A DNA stretch of 44,065 nt from Lingula anatina. Taxonomy: Eukaryota; Brachiopoda; Lingulata; Lingulida; Lingulidae. Made by a program: the position numbers and the translations under genes. The stretch's first letter is position 1, and the number at the start of each line of letters is the position of its first letter. The stretch lies in assembly GCF_001039355.2 (NCBI RefSeq), contig NW_019775515.1:282759-326823 (forward strand), read 5' to 3'. Under the pieces are notes generated by a model, which did not search any database, was not told where the DNA came from, and saw nothing but the letters and a program-made list of their open reading frames with translations. This document shows positions 30,392-42,400 of the stretch, piece by piece.

Positions 30392-33300
30392 TCATGGAAA
30401 CTGTTCTTTCTCTACCATATTTACAAACCATGCCAGCATTATTATTGCCACAAGTAAAAGGAGAAAAATAAAAGTTTCCTTTTGATACTTTCTCTCTTGA
30501 TTGGGACTCTTAAGCCCAGACCTTAAGGAAAAGTATGTGTTTTCCCAAGCAGAAAAGATTGCATCTCGTGCTCCCTCCCATGTATGAGGGCCACATAAAC
30601 GGTGCTGGTAGGGAAAACATGGACCAAAGTAACACTTAAAGGCCAAGACGGGATCTGTCCATATCTGCCGCCAAAAGCATGTTCCAACTCCCAATAGCTC
30701 CGCAATGTCATCTCTTAAAACTAAATTATTTACCTGAAAATATAGAAAACTTCTGCTTGTCAAACAATCCATTTCAATTCATTCTTTATGTCAGAGGAGA
30801 CCAGTTTATAGGAACAAGAGTATATATCATTAATGTAGTGGTCTTGTAATAAATATAGCTACTCCATCTTTAGATACCACACTGACATCTAGAGGTGGAG
30901 GTCTTATCTTAAATAAAGATGTCCATTTTGCATTAAAGCTAACTACGCTTTCACCAGGCTCCAAATTTTAAAAAAATAACAACTCCACGTTTTTTTTTAT
31001 GAGGCAAACATGCTTTGAAAATAAAAATAAATTCACCTTTTTCATCTTTGGAGAGCTCCTATCGGTTTTGACATATTTCTTTTGCATAACTTGAACATCT
31101 CTTTTCATAACTTCAGCGCTTGGTAGAACACACCTTCCAGCCATCACTCTGGTCGCCCAACGTGCCTGCAGCTCCACAACAGGAAACACAGGTCCAGCAG
31201 TAGTCACACAGCCCACCACTGCTAGGGAGGGGTGGGGCAAGTCGGTGGGGAAGACCAGCTTATATAAGTCAAAGTTCTTGAGAGCAACTGGAAAATTGTA
31301 ATACATAGATGAAAAATGGAAAAGGAAGCAATACAACAAAATTTTAAATCTGTATTTACATAATTCAGAACTGAAGATTGGATAATGTATAACTTAGTGC
31401 TGAAGTGAAAATTGATAAAAATTCCAAGAAAATGCTTTCTCCTTTTTATCACCTATATTGAGGCTCCATGTGCATTGTATGTGTAAAATTTTGCCTTGCT
31501 TTGTAAGTTTTACCTTTGTTTCTCAATTACCTGAAACTTTGTCAACAAAGCTGTAAGAATGATTATACCCAGTGGCAAATATCACTACATCTATTCTGTC
31601 AACACAGGTTCCATCTTCAAACATGGCTTTATTCCCCTCTAGTCTGATTAGATGTGGTTTGACAGCCACCTTCCCTGTTGCCAAACTCAGTGGTAACTCA
31701 TCGCAAAACATTACGGCTGATGTTAAAGCCAGAGGCCCTTCGTCCAACACTTCTGGCTGAAGACCAAATGCAGTGTGGTCTAAATGGCTCTGAGCTATAA
31801 TTTTTGCTATTCTTTTAGTTAACCAGCTGGGCATTTTTGAAAGAAAGCGTCTTAACTGAAAGTCAGCTGGCTGTCCTTGGTTGACCTTGTTCATGATCCA
31901 GGTGCCATTTCCAATGGATAAAAATGTCTGAAAATAGAAAACAAATATGTCTATAGTCGTTATGCTGAAGTATGTAACAGGTGTCTAGAGTAAGGACGCA
32001 ATAGAACAAACTTGATGGACTGTGAATTTTTATTTTTTATATCTTAATAAATATACTTATTTTTAAATTCAAAAACCAACATGTGCATAAATTCACAATG
32101 ACTTGGGACTGCCAGAGAGCCACTTTTCTGAATACTTCTTTTATCAGTAACAATTTCTATTTTAATATTTTTAATGCAGACAGTCTTGCTAGAGTGTATG
32201 GAATATTTCAAAAACTAAAAACAATGTGATTTTCTCTCTTCTGTTGAGGCACTTTTCACATTGATTTTCCTGATTAGCAATGACTGACAAAGATATTTAC
32301 CTGAACATATGCCAGGTCACCCCAAGGACTCAGAGTTTCATGGGTAATTTTTTTGCACAGATATTTCTGTTTACTTTCTGTGTCAAGATAAGAAGGTCAA
32401 ATTTAAGACCAGTTATTTGAAGAAGTGCAGATTAAAGCCTTAATTATCTCTGCTGTGTGTGTATTTGACCTTACTGCAGTCACAGCACTGGTATTCAACT
32501 GGAATATTCCATATATTTTAGAAGGAGTTTACCAAAAAAGGACTCACTTTCTCAGCTACCCGACTAACATCTACTGCGATGTCCCCAGCAGAGTTGCTAT
32601 TACCTGTTGAATTTAAGCATTACTAAATTAAATAATCAAAGAATCACCTTCAAAGACTAAAATATGAGAATATAAGTTATAGGAAAAAATCAATTTCTTC
32701 TGAAGGTACACAATATCAACATCAACTGTTTCATTAATGTCGTAAAAGTATTTTTCATCAAAGTACAAACAATTTAGTTAAATCTTATAAAGCTAAAGAC
32801 ATTAACCTTACCAACAACGAGAACTGTTTTATCTCTGAACTCCTCAGGTCTCCTGTAGTGTTTAGCATGCATTATTCTACCCGTAAACTCTTTCTTGCCT
32901 GGAATGTCTGGATACCAAGCCTTCCAAAAGAAACCACTTGCTAAAATTATATCATCAAATGTGTCTGTGGTCACTTCACCTTGGCCATTTTGTACCGTGA
33001 CAGTCCAACTCCCAGTGGAATTGTAGTCTTGAGCAGGTTCTACCTCTAACACTTTTGTATTAAAACTAATGTGCTGTAGTAGACCAAACCGCTTGGCATA
33101 TTCATCAAGATATTGCTTGACCAGCCTGTGTGTGAGGTACATGGGGAAATGTTTGGGGAATGGGTAATCGCTGAAGCAGGTCATCTCTTTGCTGGTATTG
33201 GTCACCAGGCAGTCATAAACTGCCCCTCCCTGGTATGGCTTTGGTTCTTCTGTGAACGTCCATAAACCACCTTGAAAAAACACCATAATTATTTTCATGT

Positions 33301-34412
33301 CTTATTTGGGTACTTCAGCTTTGCAATACTTGGTTGCAGAAAATCGATGTGGGGAAGTAACGTACGTCATGGAGAAAACCCCTAACCACCAGCGACATAG
33401 TATCAGAGATGCCAACCTCTAAAAAATCTAAAATCTGGAGATTCTAAAAATTTTCCTCAGTGGGGGAAGGGAGTGGTCACAGCCCTTGTGCTCAGAGCGA
33501 CCACTCTCTCAATCCCCCCTCCCCATCCCAAGGTGAGGTGAGTTTTAAAAACCGACATTGTTTTGATTTGGGTATTTGAGACAGGAAGCCAACTGAGAAT
33601 GATGTTAATGTTCAAAGTCGCTTTTATGCAGGAGATTTGGTAACCCGTATTGGAGACCAAGAGATTTGTTCTGTATCCAGGAGGCTCCCCGATTATCTGG
33701 GAGAGTTGACATACATGTAGTATGGACAACAGACTGAAAGAAAATTTGATGAAAAACATTGCAGTGAGCAATTAAAATTCATTTTGAAAGCGCACTAATT
33801 GCATTTGTCATGGACCCTTCAGGGCTTTAGGTTGAACAGGACAGGTGAGCAATGTCACCAAAGCCCTAAAATTCATTCTAGCTTACTTCATACTGAGAGA
33901 TTTTAATTCAGTATTGATATCCTAGTTTTCTTTATATAGCAACATTTACTTGGAAAATTTTTAATATACAGAAATTTTGACAATATATTAATGAACTAGT
34001 ACGTATTGGTCAAAGTACATGTATATAATTGCATATACGAGACTAGAATAGTAGAAGAATTCTCGGTATTTCACGGCTGACTTGCCGTGCTTATGCACTC
34101 CCCACCTCCTTGGATTAGAACGTCAGGAGTCTTTGGTTTTTAATGTCTTCTAAGTTCGGTTACTTTGACTAAGGTCTCTGCTTTTCAAATAAATTAGTGA
34201 AACGATTAACTTGTTTTTACACAATAGTTTCAAACTTTTTGACCAATGGGATAACATCAATAGGCTTGAAGTCTAACAGCCGGCCTACCTATGTCTTCGC
34301 ACTGTTCGTAACACACTGGATCTAAATCTTCTTCCAGGCAAGCCTTGATGCTAGTCAGCCCGCTCGCTCCAGCTCCAATCACAGCAACTCGGCGTCTTTC
34401 TCTATCACACAT
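30392..34412 (-). CDS. Flavin-containing monooxygenase, complete
   Basis: FMOs use FAD, NADPH and oxygen to oxidise nucleophilic N and S atoms in xenobiotics and metabolites, usually on the ER membrane. Exons in mRNA order: 34289-34412, 32812-33270, 32548-32603, 31531-31927, 31037-31287, 30392-30733. Phases agree, giving 542 residues, the usual family length. The FAD motif GAGASG is at 13-18. The FMO signature [11 protein letters not shown] is at 170-180, matching FxGxxxHxxxY. The NADPH site is GNSNSAGD at 195-202, with Ser where GxGxxG has its second Gly. FATGY is at 330-334. LQARWATRV in exon 5 matches a conserved FMO segment. A hydrophobic segment at 516-533 is a C-terminal membrane anchor. 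Which vertebrate FMO is closest cannot be judged. Confidence 0.93.
33406..33716. repeat. MITE-like dispersed repeat in FMO intron 1
   Basis: The left end (ATGCCAACCTCT) and the inverted right end (ATGTCAACTCTC) resemble each other. The interior has short repeated motifs such as GGAGATT and CCAAGAGATTTG. I recall similar ATGCCAACTCTCCC repeats as dispersed elements in several marine invertebrate genomes, but cannot check here. Confidence 0.4.
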
Positions 34413-34552
34413 ATTGTGCTCTAAAACCACCCTGTAACTGTTCTAACAACACTCTACTTCATGTAGGCCCTACTTCCCTATCTCACTCTATACAAAATGT
34501 AGGCTAAATAAAAACATTGCTTTAGTTGTGATAACACACTTACCGCTTTTGT

Positions 34553-34612
34553 GGTGATAATACACCTACCGCATTCTGCGTCTATGTTTTGCTCAATTTT
34601 CAGCTGATCTTT
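34553..34612 (+). repeat. Dispersed repeat copy 2
   Basis: It shares CCTACCGCATTCT and the flanking pattern with 29441-29495. It also contains a local repeat: GTGATAACACACTTACCGC, then GTGATAATACACCTACCGC. Confidence 0.4.
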
Positions 34613-35889
34613 TAATGATAATGAATTCAAACTATATAGGCCCATAAAATAAAAGAAAATTAAGCATTTCATTCAACAGCTGAATATAAGTAGCTTTTTA
34701 TCTGCTAGGTCCCAGATATAGAAAGCAAATTGAAATACAAATGAATATCGTAGGAATCTTTTCCAACATATTTTGGTAGGCTATAGGTAGGCCTACTCTT
34801 AACAATAATGATCCATGGATGTTTAATAAACAAAAAATTAAGTACATTCATGGATATCTAAAATAATTACTAACTATCATATGTTACATATTCTCATAAT
34901 CCAATCAGGGCTTTATGCCTAGTTTCAAAAATGTAAATGGATATTATAATAAGAATATCCACATGTTTATTTGCTTATGCACAATGTGACTTTTAAAATA
35001 CAGGGTTTCTCAGAAGAATTGTTTTTTAATTTGGGATAAATTCCTTCACTGTTTAATGTAGGCTAAGTTACTGCCACACATTTTGGACAAAGGCATAAAA
35101 ACTCATCGTATTCATCGAATTTGAGTATACAATTGAATTTGTCTTTACATTATCAATTTAATATCAATACAATAACTTGTTAATTTTTGTGTCTTAAGCG
35201 TTGTTCAATTTCTCCCCCAATGTATCAAGGTTAATGGGGTTTACTCACATTATATCAGATGTGTCAGGGGTCAGTTCACAGGGTTAATCAATGGTGTTCG
35301 TGCTCGCTGCTGATTAAGACAAGTCGCGTGAACCCCAAGGCTGTCCACATTGATTCCTTGACCATGCTGATTAATTCTTCCTCATTACGTGAATTGTCTT
35401 ACGTATCCACGGATTACGTGGTATAGCTCCAAATAATATTTAATTATTGTGGATTGTGGAACAAGACTGCTCTAAGCAATGTAGTGGATTTGAAATCCAG
35501 ACTGGTCTCTTTGTACACTTGAGAGCAGAACACTTTAGTTTTAAGGGAATTATTGCAATTACGGTTATACAGTAATTAGGGAGTAGACTGCTCTGAATTT
35601 TCTCTGCCTTGAAAATAGACCTCACAAATAACATTCAACACATGATAATGAAGGCTTTGAACAATTCAAGTAGGCCCTCTAACTTCTGCATCTCCCTCAA
35701 TATTCAAAATTGAGGAAACGGCACAAAAAAGTGATTTTTAAGAGACTCTCTTTGTGGGACATCTTCTCAGGAAAGTAAAAGCGATAAAAATACTAAATTG
35801 AGTTAAATCCAGTTTTGTCGTTTTTATACACAGCTCTAGGTGGCTGTGCATAACGTTAATGCAAAGAACGGGTGTTTTCCCCCGCCTAT

Positions 35890-35890
35890 C

Positions 35891-35949
<59 letters not shown>

Positions 35950-35952
35950 TTA
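35890..35952. repeat. (TTTA)n microsatellite
   Basis: About 15 TTTA units with almost no interruption. Confidence 0.95.
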
Positions 35953-37330
35953 TAGAGAGAGGTCAGCGTACATGTAACTTGTTACAGAGAAACGCATATT
36001 CTACTGGCAAGTGTTTATCATCGTGTCTACTTTCTAGTTAAAAATACAAGGATACATTAAACACTGGGAAATTACAATCAACACACTAGGTACTGACAAG
36101 CATACAGGTCCCGACAAGTAAACACCGCAGGCACGCACCACAAAATGAAATTGTTTTCCTTTGGCATTTGTTGAAATGATAAATCATACTTTTCGAACGA
36201 CGCTCGGACTTCTACACCATTCCGTCTCAAATGCAGGGGATTACCCAGGAAAGGCGGATAATGAAAGAGAGAGAGAGGGGTGTGGACGTGTGGTTATTGA
36301 CGATATATAGCGTATACAAGATACCAGTTTCCCAACGAAAACCAAAAACAAGCTTTAAAGACCTTTGCTTGAAACGTTTTATAATGTGAAGGAAGCAATT
36401 ACAAAATAGATACGAGTGCAAACTGGCAGCTTTCATGTTAACCTCATGTACAGGTCACACGTGGAGCTGCTCTGTTGGAATAATAAATTATACGGGTTAT
36501 GACACCAAAAAGCTACATGTCAAGCCATGAATAGAGCTCAGGCACTCGGTTCGGACACTCAGTCGATATTATTGCTTCTTTTAAAGTTCTCTGTTCGTTT
36601 ATGTCTTACAACTTTAAGATCCAGATATCAAAGCTATTGGCATTTTTTCTTATCATGATCAGTCTAGATCAAAATTTTCAAAGCGTGCCTACTGTTTATT
36701 TCTGAATATGCCCTTTGTTTCATCAGGTCTGCGTGCATTGTTTGATGTATTTTACAGGGCCTAGTTTGTGGCTATTATTTTGTACTTTATAAAATGTATC
36801 TATCTCAAAGATTAAACAAATGATATATCAGAATATTTTAGCTACATGTATATATTGATATACACTTGTAACTGGTCTAGTAGTAAACTTAATAAGGCAA
36901 AATTCCAGGAAGTATAAAACGTGTCTTCCCTACGTCCCTCTTATAGCAGAGATGATATTGGCAGATGTATATCAGATATAAGGCGAGTTTGAAAACATGC
37001 AGTGTATTCCAGCTGTATCATAATCGCGGTACATGGAAGCTGTATTTGTTGAATTAGGATGAGTTGATATATAGATTAACCTTGTAAGTGAATGAGTAAC
37101 AAAACAGGAGCTGGGGAGGAGTTCTGGAACTGATAGACCTACTGTGAAATCGATCTGTGTACAGCCACCGTCTCCCCTTCCAGCAAAATGGCAAATTGTG
37201 CAAAAATGACTCAGCTGGTTACCAAGGCAATAAGGGCCTGTATTTTCAGTAATTAGAAAGTTAAATTTGCCTTGTGGTAGAGAATAAAAGCTGGATTTAA
37301 AAATCGAATCATAACTGATCAAAGAGCGCG

Positions 37331-39425
37331 TCTGTTCACTCTCCGTGCAGATGCTGCAGATGCCGATAACCCGAATTAACGACTATTAGAGGTAAGGGAG
37401 CGTTTTTTCTTCCGTTGCTAAACGTCTCTAGTATGAATTTTCGTACTTTTTTGCTTTATAATTTTAGTGAAAACTTCAGTGATGTAGGCCTATTACGGTT
37501 TGAGTTATATGAAATTATATTTATATTTTGGTATCAAATTAGCGTAGACTGGTACAATACAAAGTGAAAAAGTAAACTTGAAAGCGGTTTATGTTTGAAA
37601 ATCTTATAGTTCTGGTCATTGAAATTGGGTACAAAATTTCCTTCTTTATTCCCATTTGCTTTGATTGAATCCTTTAAAACGTTGCACGCGGATTTCGCAT
37701 AGTTCAAATATTTTTGAAGAAAAAATTGAAATAATCGTGAGAAGCAGGTGAAAAGATATAAACACTACTAAGGTAAAAATTGGATTAAAGTAAAAACGAC
37801 ATGTCAGACAAATTCGGAGGTAATTTCGTGCAATCCCTTTCCATGCAAATCGGATTTTTGCATGAGTAGCTCACTGTGCTTGACGGGAATTAAGCAGCTT
37901 AAGTCTTAACACTGCTGCGTTTCACCGACTCCACGTTAATCCCGGTAATGCACAAATACTCAGGGAGTTTCCTCGAAATCTGACAAGATCTTGGAGCCAA
38001 TTAGTCATCGACAGACGACATCCTAATTAAAGCACAAACCTGTCATCAGATATTAAGTTAATTTGATAAAATACTGGAATAAATGATCAATGAACTTGAA
38101 AAAATATGTCGACATTGTAATTTTCACGCCAAGTTGTGATAACAACACGGAGCAGTTCGGCTAGAAATTGCCCTGGGAGACAGACGCTTAAAAGGATTTC
38201 TTTTTTCCCAAAAACCTGTGAAATACACTCAATATTAACTGTTAGAGAATATGTTCAATAGTGATACAATGAAATATAAAAATTCGGCACTCCTTATTTT
38301 TTCCAGTTATCCTGTCTTTCTTATACATTTATTTTTTTGCTGTCATTGATCATATAATACGTAAAGAAAGCGAACAAAGAGTTGAGATAGTTTCAAATAT
38401 GTCACTAAAACTAAGAAAAATCATGCAAAAACAGAGATGCTGGAAAAAATCAGAGACTTTTTATTATAGACTTAAAAAAAATGAAAACGAAAAATATGAT
38501 TTATAATATATTTTTCTCACTATCTTTAATATCATTCTTTGTCATAAGTATGGATTTTCTGTATTTCTTTGTTCATTATCTGGCAAAATGTTGCGGTTTT
38601 TTTGTTTACAAGTGGGCATTTGCGCGTAAATAACACATCAGAAAAAGAAAAGCGACGGTGAAAAAAATAAAACCATCCGCCATATGCTGGTAAACTATCG
38701 CTAAAGGGAACTGTAGAACTTGGATCAATAGACTCGACTGAAGTGACTAAGCCCAACGCCGCGCTCCATCCACTGCAACCAATTTTTACTTAAGTTATTA
38801 ACAGGACCTTAATAATTCTGTTATCTGGTGAATAACACAAGACAAGACCATGGCTGTGTGGCTAAGGATGTTAATGGTGGTTAGATGATCGTGACTGTAA
38901 GTTGTCTTTCTTGTTATTTTTGGACATGTAGTTCAGCTTCTTCCGTGACTTGTTTTACCTATTTTGGAGGGGTGATATATTTTACAAATCAGACGTACAA
39001 TATTATTCTTTCAGTGTTTTCAAAATGATAAGCAACCTACAGCATTAGTTAGTTTCTTTCTGTAAGCTGCTTATTCCAAGATCTATCATTATTCAATCAA
39101 CGCCTCTGTCGCCAAAATAGCTGCTGCAAACCTTCTTGTCAGTAAAAAAGTCATAATAGTTGTTCTAAAAAGACATCACAGGAAAATATCCCCCCGAGAT
39201 ATCCGCTTTAATTAGTATTCACCTTTTTGTACGAATCAAGTTTGTTTGATATGGCATTATGACTTCCAGCACCTCGCGTCCTCTGGCAGGCCTATTCCTC
39301 TAGTATGGCTGGCCAGAGTTATGACGAGTAAAATTAAGAATAATTACAATGAACACGCGATACAGGATCTGTCCACCCGTCCTGGTCGCTAAATACCTTG
39401 ATATGCGTGGACCCATGCCAGTAGT

Positions 39426-39478
<53 letters not shown>

Positions 39479-42400
39479 TCAAAATGCAGGTGGACACGTA
39501 TGACATGTATTCACACTGACTACGTCGATTTTCGCAAGAGATAAACGTTGTACAAAGTCGCGTTGAGAATTTCAAGTGCTTTTACCCTACGAAAAATTTA
39601 GTACTGCAGGTCCACAGGCGTCAAAAGTACATGTTTTTTCCTAGCTGCTGGCGTCACATAGTTTCAAAATGACACACTACACGTGAAGGGTCTATGTACA
39701 GCCAGATGACCAGAATACCTGATAGTAGAGGTGGAAAATGAACTAATATCGCTTTAAGTAATGCACTTTAATTACTATCTTATGGAGATTGGCTCAGTTT
39801 CAGAAGAGACACTTCTCGCACAAACAACAACGCCGGGATCTACCGTTGGTCACAAATTAGTTCAACTGGAATAGACGAAAACACCATACCTTCGGCACCA
39901 TAATTTCACTTACACATTATACATATTCTTATGTATTTTTCCATCATGTCATACAGTATTTAACTTCCATAGGATCCCATGTTTTATCCATTTTGTTTTC
40001 TTCGGTGCCACTAATTTCATAATCCATAAGTGTTAAAGAGAAATTTCGTTGCAATTAATATAATAGTATGTCACATACTATTTTTAATAGACATAGTTCA
40101 TAGTATACTCTTACAAATATGCAGGTTTTAATTGCTTCTTTCTTAGAAGCAAGAGGTCCCCTTTGATCAGATGGTTGTATATGGGCCGCATCGTCAGACT
40201 GCGTGGCGCTGGTACGGGTTCGAACGACCTGCGGGTGTTTTTTACCATTTATTTTACGGCTTTGTTAATATACTTTATCATCTTTATGATGATTCATCTT
40301 TTTGATTTTTAAGGGGAAACCCAGTGTTCCCATTTAAACCGGCGGCAGCGTTCCACATGTATGGAATAGTTGAGTCGTGGTCTCCAGGCACATCGTCCTA
40401 TCAACAGCTTTGTGTTGTTATTGCTGCAAGCTACAGTAATGATTTGAGGCCGCCTATGGATAAGGTTCGGATGTAGACATAAACATGAAGTATTGTTCCT
40501 CCACAGCACAAATGACAAATTCTATTATTAATGTGACATCTCAAAGCATCTATGTTCCACTGCAGTGCATTCATGATTGATAAAACGCAAACGAAAATAT
40601 TATTTGTAATTACGAACATGTATGATTTCCATGAGGAAATTGACAAGAGGAACCGTTTATTTTCTAATTCAAACCAAAATGATCTAGACTAAAGAATGCA
40701 ATTTAACTGATAACTCACATGCAGCTGTGAGACATGCCTTAAATACTGAATTTATTATACTTCGGGAAATTTTTGTCAATCTATTTGTCTTTAATATATA
40801 TTAATCTTATCGTCGTCATCATCAATTTATCATTCATTTCTTTTCTTTATTTATTTTCAACAAATGTAGTTTTGTGCCTTCCACCTTCTCTGTCCTCTCC
40901 CCGCATTTAATATGCTTGTATCGCTGGCAGGTGAGCGAGATACCTGTGACAGCGCTGAACGCGTTCATATTCTACTTGAAAGGACACCAACAGAACACAG
41001 GTGCGTTACCGGCGTGAATTTGGGCACTTTCTTGGACTTTATCTAAGGTATTTGTGCTTAATTTTCATTCTCACTCCATCTTGGCTATAGTAGGATTAGA
41101 CGTTAGACTTGTGGGTATTTAGTTTTAAAATGTTGATGACTGGCTGTTCTACGTGTTAGCCTTCAACAGATTGGAACAGAGCAACCCTGGCAATTTGTTA
41201 TGAATGTTTACGAGAGAGAGACAGAGAGAGAGAGAGATGTTATTGGTCTCGCAAAATCAATTACCGTCTTTAATTTATTTTTAATTTCACTCATACATTA
41301 TCTGTTTTGTCTTTCGTTTTACCTACCTATTCAACTTTTGCATATACATGCATTAGGAGATGTACGGATTTTTCTCGAAAATATTAAAATCTGGCGTGAC
41401 ACACTGTAAAATGTACCAGGTGGTCAATTTGAACTGACGTTGGTCAGCGAAGGAGACCCCTATGAGTTCGTTACTAGAGATATGGATTTATATGAAGTTA
41501 TTATAGAAACTAACTTAAGCAGATTTTCAGAGCTTAATCCAACAAAATAAAGAGGCTTTCAGAGAAACGAGGATTTTGAGTGTCAAGCATTTTAGAAATT
41601 TTTACCCATGGGTGCTTATACATAATGTTCAAAATAATCACTGTCACTTTAACTATGGAAGTGACAGATGAGATACACAATGACCTGGGGACACTTTCCT
41701 CTCTGGAAGGGGTCGGCGTTCACCAAAATAACCACTTAACTTGATCGTTAAAATGCCACGCAAATCAGAAGTCGTGTCATTTGATGTTGAGGATGTGTAA
41801 ATGCTGTTTACCTTATACTTAACGAAAGCTCTTCTTGTATTCACATTTTATTGGAAGGGGGAAATGACGGGGTAATATCACCAACATTACTGAAATGTGC
41901 ATTAAAGTCAATCATAAGAACAAAGCAAATGGAGGCCAAGATTAGCTCATTAAGCAAGGGGAAATGAGGAACGCTATTTTTATTCTTGATTAAATTCCAT
42001 GGAAGCTACATATTTAACCAATTCCTATGTCTGCTCGTCGTTTATCAGACGCCTGTATAACTATTTTAGTTTTGATAAATTATTTAATCAGGATTACGAT
42101 CTTTGTCGCTGAATATCGGGGGTATTGTTTCTTTATCTGCAGGTTATTGTAGCCTAATCCTTGGGGTATTCAAATTACCCTGGGGAAGATCCAAAACTCT
42201 GCGGAGGGTAGTATGACTTAGCAAGTATATGTATTTGTTAACTAGCGTGACATTGCCCTTTAGATGTTATTTATCTTTAAAGATAGGAAATACACTGAAA
42301 TATGTGTCTATATCGAAAGAATCATAAAAAAATAAAGAAATAAGGGAGAAAAATTAGGAGAGAGAAAGAGAGAGAGAGAGAGAGTGACGATATGAAACTT

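Larger units (their letters stand above)
34413..37330. other. Upstream region of the FMO gene, no genes recognised
   Basis: AT-rich sequence. It holds a dispersed repeat (about 34553-34612), a (TTTA)n run (35890-35952), a short GA run (36261-36278) and a less AT-rich patch at 35270-35410 that may be regulatory. No coding exon is supported. Confidence 0.6.

Noticed and set aside
30216-30431. Minus-strand frame with a long Ile-Tyr run
   Set aside because: It reads through the (TA)n microsatellite.
36972-37322. 116-codon minus-strand frame
   Set aside because: No recognisable domain, no codon bias beyond background and no supporting splice context.
40180-40245. tRNA or tRNA-derived SINE: GGTTCGAACGACC resembles a B box
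   Set aside because: No pairing acceptor or T stem and no clear A box could be found; at most a worn SINE remnant.
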